Positions 16,301-25,104 of a DNA stretch of 64,000 bases are shown piece after piece. How positions within the stretch are numbered: position 1 is the first letter of the stretch; each line of letters opens with the position of its first letter. Made by a program: the position numbers and the translations under genes. The DNA comes from JAXLQL01 sp046331625. Its GTDB lineage: Bacteria > Acidobacteriota > Terriglobia > Bryobacterales > Bryobacteraceae. The DNA is taken from the NCBI GenBank assembly GCA_046331625.1, contig JAXLQL010000002.1:310001-374000 (forward strand). The letters are read 5' to 3'. The notes under the pieces were generated by a model, which saw only the letters and a program-made list of their open reading frames with translations, was not told the DNA's origin and did no database searches.

Positions 16301-18211
16301 GTGTCCAAACCCGTTTCCGCGGAAGCTCGACTGGAGGCACTTGCCGGTCCCCGGCAAGGAGAAGTGTTTGCGCTCGGCTCCAAAGAGCTGAGCATCGGCC
16401 GCGATCCGGAAAACGACATCTCTGTGCTCGACAGTTCGGCTTCGCGGCGTCATTGCGTGATCCGCCTGAAGCCGGAAGGCTTCGAGCTAACCGATCTCGA
16501 AAGCCGCAACACCACGCAGGTCAACGATCTGCCGGTGAAGGCGCGGTTCCTGGCCAATGGCGACCGGATCCGCGTGGGCAAGTCAGAGTTCATCTTCACC
16601 CAGCGCCAACCGAGCACCGAGTCAGAGGCTGCGATGCCCGCCGACAGCGCCACCGTGGTGCTCCGCCGGGAAGACGCGCGCTATCTTCGTGCTCCCGGAG
16701 AGAGCGTGATTCCAGCCAATGCGCGCACTGTGCGGGACCTCAACGCGCTAGTAGCCTTCGGGCGCACGATCGGCGTCATCCGCAACCGCGCCGAACTGGA
16801 ACAAAAGACGCTCGAGTCGATTCTCGAAGTGACGCCGGCCGAACGCGCGGCCATCGTGCGGTTGGAAGACGAATCGGCGGATTCGGCGGTGGTGACCGGA
16901 CTCGACCGCAAGCTGGGCCCCGGCCAGGCAGTGGCGCTGAGCCGCACCATCGTCAATCAGGTGATCGAACAGGGCGCGGCTGTGCTGTGCAACAACGTGC
17001 CTGACGAGGAAGCGCTGCAGGAATCGGAGAGCCTCATCTCGCGCCGCGTGCGTTCAGTGCTGGCCGTTCCACTCGAAGTGGCCGACAAGCTGATCGGCGT
17101 GATCTACGTGGACACGAGCGATCCAAGGGTGCGCTTCGACGCGGATCATCTGCAATTGCTGGCCGCGCTGGGCAACGTGGCGGCGCTCGCCATCGGCAAT
17201 GCCGCTCACGTCGAATGGCTGGAAGGCGAGAACAGCCGGCTGCGCGCCGAGATCAACCTCGAAATGGACATGGTGGGCGAGAGCCCCGCGATGCAGAAGG
17301 TGTTCCAGTTCGTCGCACGCGTGGCGCCGCGTGATTCCACGGTGCTCGTGTGGGGCGAAAGCGGAACTGGCAAGGAACTGGTGGCGCGCGCCATCCATCG
17401 CAACAGCGCGCGCGCCGACAAGCCGTTCGTGGCGATCAACTGCGCTGCAATCTCCGATCACCTGCTCGAAAGCGAACTCTTCGGCCACGAGAAGGGCTCA
17501 TTCACCGGAGCCACGGCGCAGAAGAGAGGCAAGCTCGAAGTGGCCGACGGCGGCACGGTGTTCCTCGACGAGATCGGCGAGTTGGCGCCGGCACTGCAAG
17601 CCAAGCTCCTGCGCGTGCTGCAGGAGCGCGAGTTCGAGCGCGTGGGCGGAACGCGGCCGATCAAGCTGGATATCCGGTTGGTGGCGGCCACCAATCGCGA
17701 CCTCAAGGAAGAGTCGCGCCAGAAGCGCTTTCGCGAGGACCTCTACTATCGCCTCAACGTAGTCTCGCTGCAGATGCCCGCATTGCGCGAGCGGCCCAGC
17801 GACATTGCCGTGCTGGCAAGCTTCTTTGCCGATAAATACGCGCGCAAGCTGAATCGCAAAGTGAGCGGCATCTCGCCGAAAACGCTGCGTCTGCTCACGG
17901 CGTACGGCTGGCCGGGCAACGTGCGCGAACTCGAGAATACGATCGAGCGCGCGGTGGTGCTGGGTGTGAGCGACGTGATCGAGCCCGAGGATTTGCCCGA
18001 CTCGCTAGTGGAAGAAGCCGCTCCTGGTGGCGAGCCGGTGACGGCGTTGCATGAGGCGATCGTGCAGGCAAAAAAGCAGGCGATCGAGAAGGCGATCGAG
18101 TTGGCGGGGGGCAATTACACCGAGGCGGCGCGGCAGTTGGGGGTGCATCCGAATCATTTGTTCCGGTTGATTCGGACACTGAATATGAAGACGAAGCGGG
18201 CGAGAGCTTGA
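16301..18211 (+). CDS. FHA-GAF-AAA+ sigma54-dependent transcriptional activator
   Basis: 636 residues from the GTG at 16301 (an in-frame TTG exists at 16259). Domains in order: FHA (SIGRDPENDI, then SSASRRHC), which reads phosphothreonine; GAF (about 130-310), a ligand or partner sensor; AAA+ with Walker A GESGTGKE at 352-359 and Walker B VFLDEIGEL; C-terminal Fis-type helix-turn-helix (GNYTEAARQLGVHPNHLFRLIRTL). The sigma54-contact loop reads GSFTGA (399-404) instead of GAFTGA, a tolerated variant. FHA-type activators usually answer to a Ser/Thr kinase, none of which is in this window. Likely targets have -24/-12 promoters elsewhere. Confidence 0.92.
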   Translation: MSKPVSAEARLEALAGPRQGEVFALGSKELSIGRDPENDISVLDSSASRRHCVIRLKPEGFELTDLESRNTTQVNDLPVKARFLANGDRIRVGKSEFIFTQRQPSTESEAAMPADSATVVLRREDARYLRAPGESVIPANARTVRDLNALVAFGRTIGVIRNRAELEQKTLESILEVTPAERAAIVRLEDESADSAVVTGLDRKLGPGQAVALSRTIVNQVIEQGAAVLCNNVPDEEALQESESLISRRVRSVLAVPLEVADKLIGVIYVDTSDPRVRFDADHLQLLAALGNVAALAIGNAAHVEWLEGENSRLRAEINLEMDMVGESPAMQKVFQFVARVAPRDSTVLVWGESGTGKELVARAIHRNSARADKPFVAINCAAISDHLLESELFGHEKGSFTGATAQKRGKLEVADGGTVFLDEIGELAPALQAKLLRVLQEREFERVGGTRPIKLDIRLVAATNRDLKEESRQKRFREDLYYRLNVVSLQMPALRERPSDIAVLASFFADKYARKLNRKVSGISPKTLRLLTAYGWPGNVRELENTIERAVVLGVSDVIEPEDLPDSLVEEAAPGGEPVTALHEAIVQAKKQAIEKAIELAGGNYTEAARQLGVHPNHLFRLIRTLNMKTKRARA

Positions 18212-18235
18212 GAACCGTCTCGCCTGAGTTTTTCG

Positions 18236-19378
18236 CTACCAGATGGTGGCGACCGAGAGGCCTTCCCGGAACACTCGCTCATTGAGCGTGTAGCCGAACC
18301 CCGGCTGATCTCCGAGCGTGATCTCGCCGCCGACCGGCCGCGGATCGTCAGTGAGCACCCAGTCTTTCGTGGTCCCGCGATAGATGTCGACGTACTCGAC
18401 GAACGGCGTGAGCTCCGGACCATTCGTTGCGAGGAAGTGATACGTCGGCGTTCCGATGCCGTGGCACACGAGCTTGATGCCGTGCGCCTTCGCGAGCGCG
18501 GCGATCTTCTTCAGCGCAGTGGGTCCACCGGCGCGGTAGATGTCGGGCTGCACGATATCCACGCAGCCTTCGCCGATCAAGCGGCGGAATCCTTCGAGCG
18601 TGTATTCGTGCTCACCGCCGGTGACCATCGTGTCGACTCGTTCGCGAATCTGCCTGTAGCCAGCGTAGTCATCGGGAAGCACGGGCTCCTCGAGCCAGGC
18701 GATGCGGTATTTACGCAGGCGCTCGTACATGCGCAGTGTGTAGGACACGTCCCACGACATGTAGATATCGAGCGCGAGAAAGCCCTCGTCGCCGAGCGTT
18801 TCACGTGCATGCGCGATGGCGCGCTCGTTGGCCGCCATGCCTTCTTCCCCATGCGCCGGACCATACGGCACCGCGATCTTCATGCTGCGGATGCCGAAGT
18901 CGAGGAGTGCGCCGGGATCGTTGCCGGTGTAGTACGCAGTGAGCTTGTCGCGCGTCTTGCCGCCGAGGAGCTCGTGCACGGGCCGGCCGAGGAGCTTGCC
19001 TTTGGCGTCCCACAGCGCGATGTCGATGCCAGAGATGAGGCATTGGGCGAGTCCACCGCGGCCGTAGAAAATGGAAGCGCGATAGAGCTGTTCGTGGAGC
19101 AATTCGGTTTCGAAGACGCTGCGGGCTAGCACCAGATCGCGGATCTGCTCGTCGAGCAGCGCCGCCGCTGCCGTACCCTTACCTCCGCCCACGAAGCCGT
19201 AGCCGCGAGTTCCGTCTTCGAGCTCTACTTCGATCACGGCCGCGGTCATCTTGCGAAACCACGAAGAGCGCTTCTCCCAATACTCGGGATAGATCGACAT
19301 CGGATTAGCGATGACGGCTTCCGTAAGCCACGAGCCAGTCATCGGCGCCACGTGGCAGCGAACATCGCGAATCTTCAC
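18236..19378 (-). CDS. Enolase-superfamily dehydratase, L-rhamnonate dehydratase-like
   Basis: 380 residues, cytoplasmic. The order of motifs follows the RhmD branch: ANPMSIYPEY near the N-terminus, GIDIALWDAKGKLLGRPVHELLGG, first Mg ligand in LALDIYMSWDV, second in AWLEEPVLP, third in GGEHEYTLEGF, and the C-terminal LVCHGIGTPTYH with the candidate catalytic His. RhmD removes water from L-rhamnonate to give 2-keto-3-deoxy-L-rhamnonate. The start overlaps the stop of the esterase gene (ATGA, 19375-19378), so both belong to one operon. Exact sugar-acid specificity in this superfamily needs assay; other acid sugars are possible. Confidence 0.85.
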   Translation of the reverse strand: MKIRDVRCHVAPMTGSWLTEAVIANPMSIYPEYWEKRSSWFRKMTAAVIEVELEDGTRGYGFVGGGKGTAAAALLDEQIRDLVLARSVFETELLHEQLYRASIFYGRGGLAQCLISGIDIALWDAKGKLLGRPVHELLGGKTRDKLTAYYTGNDPGALLDFGIRSMKIAVPYGPAHGEEGMAANERAIAHARETLGDEGFLALDIYMSWDVSYTLRMYERLRKYRIAWLEEPVLPDDYAGYRQIRERVDTMVTGGEHEYTLEGFRRLIGEGCVDIVQPDIYRAGGPTALKKIAALAKAHGIKLVCHGIGTPTYHFLATNGPELTPFVEYVDIYRGTTKDWVLTDDPRPVGGEITLGDQPGFGYTLNERVFREGLSVATIW

Positions 19379-21228
19379 CGCTGCACCGGGCGCGGCTTCA
19401 CCATGGCTTCGATGAGCGGGATGTCGAAGGCTTCGTAGAGGCCGAAGCAGAACATCTCGGGGTACTTGTCGACGGTCCAGTCTTTCTCGACGATTTCCTT
19501 GAGCGATGCCATCGAATCGGTCATCGCGAGGGCTTTGATCGACTGCTTTTCAAGCGCCGCGGCGATGAGCGCGCCGAGCGACGTGCGCGGACCGGTCGAG
19601 CGCACTTCCACTGGTCCGAACTTGCGATCCTTGTCGAGCCAGCGCGCTGTGGCGGCAATCTGCGAAGCCTGTAGGCCGAGCGGACGCTCGCCGATGCCCG
19701 CGAGCAACATGGCAAAGAGGAAGTCGCGCTTGGCGATCTTCGATTCGCCGAAGTAGAACGGGTCCATCGCGACCACGCGTTTGCCTTCGGCCACCAGCGA
19801 TTGCGCGGCGGCTGCGAGCGAGGCGCGGCCGGCATCGGCCACCAGCAGCACCGTGCCACTCGGGTTCGCGGGCGAGATCTCGGTGAGCGGTATGGACCAC
19901 GCACGGCCCATTCGCAGTTTCCAATCGCCGCCTTCTTTGGCGAAGGCTTCGATAGGCAGGGTCTGATACCGGACCACTTGTGCAAGCGCGGCCTGGGGTG
20001 AGATACCGGCGCGCAACGGGCGAGGCAGGCCCTGCATCAGCTGCGTGGCGATCTGATGGAAGTCGAGGTTGTTCTCGGGCAGTTGCGGACGCAGCGCGGC
20101 TTCCTGCCGCAGTTCACTATCGACGTTCTCGTCTTTGACGTCGATGTTCAGGCCGAAGTGGTCGCGCAGCAGGCGATAGAAGGCTTCGCGATTGTCAGCG
20201 TCGTAGTTGTGTCCGTTGCCGTGATTGATGTGATAGCGCAGGTGCTGCGGCGCGTTGTACATGCGGTAGACCGGCGTCGCCATCTGGATCAGCGGCGAGA
20301 ACGAGTAGTCGGCGCGGAAACAACAATTGTCCTTTGCGTTGTACGCGAGTTGGAGTCCGCGCGGGGCCATCAGGGCGGTGAGGTGCGCGTAGTCGGCGAC
20401 GGAGGCGAGGTCGGAGGGAGTCTGCTCGGAATCGCCGAGGTCGAGCTCGGGCCACTGGGCTCGGGTGACGTAGCTCGAATAGCCGGCCACTGGACTGGCG
20501 AGGGCGACGCGCGTATCGAGCGCGCTGAGGAAGATGGTCTGCCAGCCGCCGCCCGAGAGTCCGGTGACCGCCACCTGCGCGGGGTCGGCGTTGGGCAGGC
20601 TCAGCGCCACGTCGAGCGAGCGCTTGAGCGACTGGTAGAAGACGGCCACGCCGCTGGTGCCCATGAGATCGATCTGGGGCATGTGGTAGTGGTCCAGGCC
20701 CTTGGTGTTCAATTGGCCTTTTCCGAGCCACTCTGGATTGACGGCGATGATGCCCTTCTTGGCGAGGTTGATGCAGCGCGCCTGGATATAGGCGGTCTGG
20801 GTGCCGTTCCCCTCATGGCCATTTACGTTTAAGACAAGCGGGACCCTTCCTGTGACGCGCTCCGGTTCGTAGATCAGGCCGGGAACCCACAAACCGGGGA
20901 TCGCCTCGAACAGGAACTGCCGCACTTTGTATCCACGCCCGCTATGGAACGGCTCGAGGATCTTGACTCCGAGTTTGGCATCGCGCCAGCGGCGCGCTTC
21001 GCCACGGTAGATCACTTCATCGAGAACTCGCTGACGCAGCCGCGCCGAGTAGGTATCCCATTCCTGCCAGCGCAGGAAAGCGGGCACCACCGGGACCTTG
21101 GACGCCGTATACACCTGGACGTCGAGCAGCGGCTCGTTCGGATCGAGAATCTTGCGGGAAAGTGCATCGGCGGCTGACTGCGCCCACACGGAGGCGCACA
21201 CCACCAGCAGCAGGCAAAAACGGAGCAT
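19375..21228 (-). CDS. Exported alpha/beta hydrolase, acetylxylan-esterase-like
   Basis: 617 residues with signal peptide MLRFCLLLVVCASVWA. The nucleophile elbow is GLSGGGW with S225, and the candidate catalytic His is in INHGNGHNYD. The strand LVLNVNGHEGNG would form the oxyanion hole. The core resembles large esterases of the acetylxylan esterase/Abhydrolase type; a second, degenerate hydrolase-like half follows after about residue 400. It probably removes ester groups from plant polysaccharide outside the cytoplasm, feeding the dehydratase encoded next. Length is about double that of a single-domain esterase. Confidence 0.75.
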   Translation of the reverse strand: MLRFCLLLVVCASVWAQSAADALSRKILDPNEPLLDVQVYTASKVPVVPAFLRWQEWDTYSARLRQRVLDEVIYRGEARRWRDAKLGVKILEPFHSGRGYKVRQFLFEAIPGLWVPGLIYEPERVTGRVPLVLNVNGHEGNGTQTAYIQARCINLAKKGIIAVNPEWLGKGQLNTKGLDHYHMPQIDLMGTSGVAVFYQSLKRSLDVALSLPNADPAQVAVTGLSGGGWQTIFLSALDTRVALASPVAGYSSYVTRAQWPELDLGDSEQTPSDLASVADYAHLTALMAPRGLQLAYNAKDNCCFRADYSFSPLIQMATPVYRMYNAPQHLRYHINHGNGHNYDADNREAFYRLLRDHFGLNIDVKDENVDSELRQEAALRPQLPENNLDFHQIATQLMQGLPRPLRAGISPQAALAQVVRYQTLPIEAFAKEGGDWKLRMGRAWSIPLTEISPANPSGTVLLVADAGRASLAAAAQSLVAEGKRVVAMDPFYFGESKIAKRDFLFAMLLAGIGERPLGLQASQIAATARWLDKDRKFGPVEVRSTGPRTSLGALIAAALEKQSIKALAMTDSMASLKEIVEKDWTVDKYPEMFCFGLYEAFDIPLIEAMVKPRPVQR

Positions 21229-21263
21229 GGGTAGATCTTAGCGCGCTACGGGCGCTGCCCGAA

Positions 21264-21863
21264 TCACTCGTCTACCTTCAGCTCGAAACGGTAGCCTCCC
21301 TCCATCGCTTCTTCTTGTTTGTCCACCGATACGGTGAAGCGCCTCGGGCGCTTGCCTTTGCCGCGCAACTCCGCGCGATGGACGCTCCCAGGCGGCACGG
21401 TTTCGTTGCTCTCGAGCTTGACGCTCTCGCTCTCGAGAGCCACGAACGCGTTCACCGTATTCTCGAGCGTGTTGCGGATCCAGATGCGCGCCACGAGGTC
21501 TCCGTTGCGCTCGGAGAACTCGTAGCGCACTACCCAGACTCGCGGTGTGACGCGGAGACCGGCCCCTTTCACTTCGCCGGTCACCGCGAGTTCATTGGGC
21601 TTGGCTCGCGTGAGCAGATCGCCCACGTCGAAGTCGCCCATCGAGTTCCGTTCGAGGCGCAGCCCGTTCAACACGGGGATGGCCCGGGCCGGAAGCACCA
21701 GACGGATATGCCGCTGGCCCTCGGTTTTGGGCGCGTCGAATCGGATGGTGCGCACGCCGGGCTCGGGTCCGGCGCGCCACTGTTCTTCGGGTAGAGGAAT
21801 GGTCTGTTCGGTGAGTACAGCCGCGGCGAGCCAAGCCAGCCCTACCGCGACAGAAAGCGCCAT
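21264..21863 (-). CDS. Exported beta-sandwich protein
   Basis: 199 residues from the ATG at 21863, which has GGGAG at a 6-nt spacing; an upstream in-frame TTG at 21875 lacks this support. The signal peptide is MALSVAVGLAWLAAAVL. The body (LNGLRLERNSMGDFDVGDLL, then KPNELAVTGEV, then WIRNTLENTVNAFVALES) is reminiscent of the jelly-roll and Ig-like domains of family-2 glycosidases but has no catalytic domain. It overlaps the 3' end of the upstream esterase gene by 22 bp and precedes the acetylxylan-esterase-like gene by 35 bp. Function unknown; carbohydrate binding is plausible. Confidence 0.65.
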   Translation of the reverse strand: MALSVAVGLAWLAAAVLTEQTIPLPEEQWRAGPEPGVRTIRFDAPKTEGQRHIRLVLPARAIPVLNGLRLERNSMGDFDVGDLLTRAKPNELAVTGEVKGAGLRVTPRVWVVRYEFSERNGDLVARIWIRNTLENTVNAFVALESESVKLESNETVPPGSVHRAELRGKGKRPRRFTVSVDKQEEAMEGGYRFELKVDE

Positions 21864-22468
21864 GTCCGCTCCCAAAGTAAGTCGAGCACGTCGGTAAGTT
21901 CATGCCCGGAGTCGACGGCTACTAACTTCGCCGATGCATTGCGCCGCGCGAATTCTTCCGATACTTCGAGCGGCACCACGTCGTCTTTGCGCCCGTGGAT
22001 GACGAGCGCGGGTTGCGGAACCGCCGGATAGGCCTGATAGGCGAGCGAGTCTTGGTAGAGCTGCCAGCCCACGCGAGCCTCGCGATCCTCGGCGTAATTG
22101 TGCACGGGGAGCCAGCCCGAATGCTGCCATTCCTTCATGGCTTCGGCGCCGATCCGGGCTGCCCAGCGGGCGGCGAAGTCGAATGCGGGGGCGAGGCAAA
22201 CCACGCGATCCACCCGGAAATCGCGGGCCGCCATGAGCGCCGCGAGGTAGCCGCCCATGCTCGATCCGATGAGCGTGCTACGGCCGAGCCGCGCCAATTC
22301 GCGTTCGACGACGGCGAGTTGGGCGGTGAGCGTCATGGCTTCGAACGGGCCTTCCACCAGTTGCGGAATGCTCATTTCGATGCCTTTGGTGCGAAACTGC
22401 TTCTTGAAGAACTTGGCCTTCTTGGAAGCCGGCCCGGAGCCGAATCCGTGCAAGTAGATTACGTTCAC
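21842..22468 (-). CDS. YqiA/YcfP-like alpha/beta hydrolase
   Basis: 208 residues, no signal peptide. It begins NVIYLHGFGSGPASKKA, the typical start of the UPF0227/YqiA esterases. Nucleophile in IGSSMGGYLA (S70), acid in HGRKDDVV, His in VDSGHELTD: a complete triad in family order. Such proteins are small cytoplasmic esterases of mostly unknown substrate. It overlaps its neighbours on both sides (ATGA with 22465-23349), so it is embedded in the operon. Confidence 0.85.
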   Translation of the reverse strand: MNVIYLHGFGSGPASKKAKFFKKQFRTKGIEMSIPQLVEGPFEAMTLTAQLAVVERELARLGRSTLIGSSMGGYLAALMAARDFRVDRVVCLAPAFDFAARWAARIGAEAMKEWQHSGWLPVHNYAEDREARVGWQLYQDSLAYQAYPAVPQPALVIHGRKDDVVPLEVSEEFARRNASAKLVAVDSGHELTDVLDLLWERTWRFLSR

Positions 22469-23349
22469 GGCTGCTCCGGCGGAGCTTCGTCCGGGGTGAA
22501 CTTGATGTCGGTTTCCACCTGAAACATCTTGTACTCCTTGTAGAACGCGAAGTTTTCCACCAGAATGGTTTCACCTTCCAGTTTTTTGTATCTCACGGCC
22601 GAGGGCAGCAGCATTCCGTAGCGGCTCTGGTAATAGTCGATCTCGCCCGTGTGGAGAACTGTCAATCCGTCTTCTTTGGTCGGGATGCGCAGGGAAATGC
22701 GCATCGGCAGCAGGTCGCGCTCGCGCACCTGGATCTCGCCGCCGAGCTTGATGCGCTGCATGTCGCGCCCAGCGAACACGCGCGCGGTTTCGTCGCCGCC
22801 CTTCTGGAGGAATTCGACGACGATGGTAGGCGTGGACCCGATCTTGCCCGGGCCCATCACCCGGAATCCGTAGTTCGAAAGCGAGGCGCGCCGGAACAGC
22901 AGAATGTCTTGCGAGAAGTCGGTGGCGGCGCCCACCATGCCGTGCTTTTCCAAGTCCTGGAGCATGCGCTTGCGCTGGCGGTCGTCTTCGGAGGTCATGT
23001 TCATCGCCAGGGCGAGGCGCGCCTTCTCTTCCTTGCGCACCTGCTTGCCGTCCACGGAGACTACCTGACGGAACTCGATGAGGTTGGCGGGCTGCTCTTT
23101 CATGGCCGCCCAGCCATATTCGGACACCACTTCGCGCTCCACGTATCCGAGCGCGGCTTCGATGGATTTGGCGCCGACGCGGGGAACGAAGCGAGGCGGC
23201 GACTTGCGTCCGCGATGCAGGAGACGCTCCTTGGCCACCACGCGCGGCGCTTTGCGCATGAAGATCTCGGCCTCCTCCGACAGCCGCTCGAGGATACGGT
23301 CGAGGGGCGGATCGGCTGCGAACAACAGCAACGCAATCGCAGCGTGCAT
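22465..23349 (-). CDS. Exported protein of unknown function, first gene of the carbohydrate operon
   Basis: 294 residues with a short hydrophobic N-terminus (MHAAIALLLFAADPP). It has many charged helices in the first half, then alternating beta strands (VFAGRDMQRIKLGGEIQVRERDLLPMRISLRI) ending in HTGEIDYYQSRYGMLLPSAVRY. This beta part resembles outer-membrane lipoprotein carrier folds, but no defining motif is present. It leads a minus-strand operon of five genes that ends at 18236. Divergent from the exported protein at 23463. Confidence 0.7.
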   Translation of the reverse strand: MHAAIALLLFAADPPLDRILERLSEEAEIFMRKAPRVVAKERLLHRGRKSPPRFVPRVGAKSIEAALGYVEREVVSEYGWAAMKEQPANLIEFRQVVSVDGKQVRKEEKARLALAMNMTSEDDRQRKRMLQDLEKHGMVGAATDFSQDILLFRRASLSNYGFRVMGPGKIGSTPTIVVEFLQKGGDETARVFAGRDMQRIKLGGEIQVRERDLLPMRISLRIPTKEDGLTVLHTGEIDYYQSRYGMLLPSAVRYKKLEGETILVENFAFYKEYKMFQVETDIKFTPDEAPPEQP

Positions 23350-23401
23350 CTCCCCAGTTTACCGAACACGCAACCGGCGGGGCTTTCCCTCGATAACCAA
23401 T

Positions 23402-23415
23402 CCGAGTATACTCGG
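23402..23415. promoter_or_regulatory. Perfect palindrome carrying two opposed -10 elements
   Basis: CCGAGTATACTCGG is a perfect 14-bp palindrome between divergent genes 23349(-) and 23463(+). It contains TATACT on both strands (23407-23412 plus, 23405-23410 minus), so one bound protein could control both directions. No good -35 was found on either side. Confidence 0.45.
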
Positions 23416-23462
23416 TAGCCGTATACCCAATTGCCGGTCGAGAAGTTCCCGGAGGTGCCCGC

Positions 23463-24050
23463 ATGAAGAAGCTTTGGTTCGCCGCCGCCGGCCTCGTGGC
23501 CGCCGCTGGCGTTTTCTACCTGTCCCGGACCGCCACTGCGCCCCACAACGAACAGGTTCAGGGTGCGATGGGGGCGCGAATGCTGTCCCGTGGCGCAACG
23601 GTTTGCGTCAACAGGATCCAGAATCTCAGCGAGAAGGACGTGCCGGCCGGCCAACTCGAAGAGGACTTGGTCGACCAGTTGAACCAAGCCGGCTTCCACG
23701 CCCGGCTCAACACTGCCGGCGGCGACAAGCCCTGCGAGGCGAGCGTCTACGGCGAGATCGTCAACGTCAAAGGTAAAGACAGCGTCCAGGCGGAGTTCGA
23801 GTACCGGCTGGTGCGAGATGGCGAACAAGCGCCGTTCCTCTCTGCCACCGCCAAAGGCAAAGCCCGCGCCGTGAAGAGCCCCGAAGAAGCGCGCCCCGCA
23901 ATGGCGAACTCGTTCGTCGCTTCGCGACCGGATTCGCAGAAGAATCTGGGCGCCGCGCGCCATGACGCCATTCTCGACGCCTTCGCCGAAATGGCGAAAC
24001 AAGTGGAAGGCAACCGCCCCGTCCCCAAGACCCGCGCGGCTCTCGACTGA
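23463..24050 (+). CDS. Exported protein of unknown function
   Basis: 195 residues with an N-terminal hydrophobic segment (MKKLWFAAAGLVAAAGVFYL) and GGAGGTG seven nt before the ATG. The body has CVNRIQNLSEKDVPAGQLEEDLVDQLNQAGF, then EASVYGEIVNVKG, a layout like periplasmic proteins that compare or scavenge (DUF4410/LPP20-like), but no family is certain. The stop TGA is immediately followed by the GTG start of the membrane protease gene, indicating coupled translation. Confidence 0.65.
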   Translation: MKKLWFAAAGLVAAAGVFYLSRTATAPHNEQVQGAMGARMLSRGATVCVNRIQNLSEKDVPAGQLEEDLVDQLNQAGFHARLNTAGGDKPCEASVYGEIVNVKGKDSVQAEFEYRLVRDGEQAPFLSATAKGKARAVKSPEEARPAMANSFVASRPDSQKNLGAARHDAILDAFAEMAKQVEGNRPVPKTRAALD

Positions 24051-25046
24051 GTGGACGCCCCCTCGGGCCTGCTTCCGATTGCACTGAGCTTTGTTCCCGT
24101 GGTGGCGTTCCTGAACGCGCTCAACGCGCTCGATACGTACCGTTTGCTGACGTTGCGCCGCGTGGCTACTGCGGTCGCGGCGGGGGTCCTGGCTGCAGCC
24201 GCATGCTATGGGATCAACACACTTGGCTTCCAGCATCACGGCGGAGCGTGGGCTTACCTGGGCGCTCCCGCAGTAGAGGAAATCGCCAAGGCCGCATTCG
24301 TGTTCTACTGCGTCGCCCGGCACCGCGTGGCCTTCCCTGTGGATGCCGCCGTCACCGGCTTCGCCGTTGGTACCGGATTCGCGCTCGCCGAGAACGTCTT
24401 CTATCTGTATCAGCTCTCCGCGGCCGAACCGCTCACGGTGTGGCTGGTCCGAGGGATCGGCACCGCGCTCATGCACGGCGGGACCACCGCTATCGTCGCG
24501 ATCGGCACGGTGACGCTGGCGGCGCGAAATCTCTGGATCGGAACGCCGCCGGTTCTCGCGGTCGCGATCGCGCTGCACTCAGCCTACAACGCGGGCGCGA
24601 TGCCGCCGCTCGAACGCACGGCGGTGATCCTGGTGACGCTGCCGGTGATCCTCGCGCTCACGTTCTGGCGCAGCGAACGCACGCTCTCGAGGTGGCTGCA
24701 CGGAAAGCTCGACCGCGACATCGAAACGATGTCGATGATCGACTCGGGCGAGTTTCTCGAGTCCGATCGCGGCCGCTACCTTTCCGCCTTGCGCGATTGC
24801 TTCCCCGCCGAGATAGTGGCGGACATGCTGTGTCTGGTTCGGATGTCGGTGGAACTCAGCGCCAAGTCGAAGGGCGACCTGCTGCGTCGCGAACTCGGTT
24901 TCCCGCCGATCGAGGACCCGCAACGGGCGCCGATGCTCAACGAGATCGCATTTCTCGAGCGGAACATCGGCGTCGCGGGGCGCCGTGCGCTGACGCCGCT
25001 TTTGCCGCTGAGCGCTCGCGATCAGTGGGAGCGCAGCCGCATGTAG
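24051..25046 (+). CDS. PrsW-family intramembrane metalloprotease
   Basis: 331 residues, start GTG directly abutting the upstream stop. It has several membrane segments in the first 210 residues and a soluble C-terminal part. Family motifs are all present: EEIAK (E76, E77, K80), ALAENVFY with E114, and GIGTALMHGG with H142, which together form the zinc site. PrsW in Bacillus cleaves the anti-sigma factor RsiW (family knowledge). A possible substrate here is the adjacent single-span protein at 23463 (inference). The soluble C-terminal 110 residues (about 221-331) are longer than in the minimal family and may regulate it. Confidence 0.85.
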   Translation: MDAPSGLLPIALSFVPVVAFLNALNALDTYRLLTLRRVATAVAAGVLAAAACYGINTLGFQHHGGAWAYLGAPAVEEIAKAAFVFYCVARHRVAFPVDAAVTGFAVGTGFALAENVFYLYQLSAAEPLTVWLVRGIGTALMHGGTTAIVAIGTVTLAARNLWIGTPPVLAVAIALHSAYNAGAMPPLERTAVILVTLPVILALTFWRSERTLSRWLHGKLDRDIETMSMIDSGEFLESDRGRYLSALRDCFPAEIVADMLCLVRMSVELSAKSKGDLLRRELGFPPIEDPQRAPMLNEIAFLERNIGVAGRRALTPLLPLSARDQWERSRM

Positions 25047-25104
25047 CAAAGGCGCAAGTCTCCCGCCACCAGTGTTGTAGACTCAACTTAAAGACCTGCT
25101 TCCC

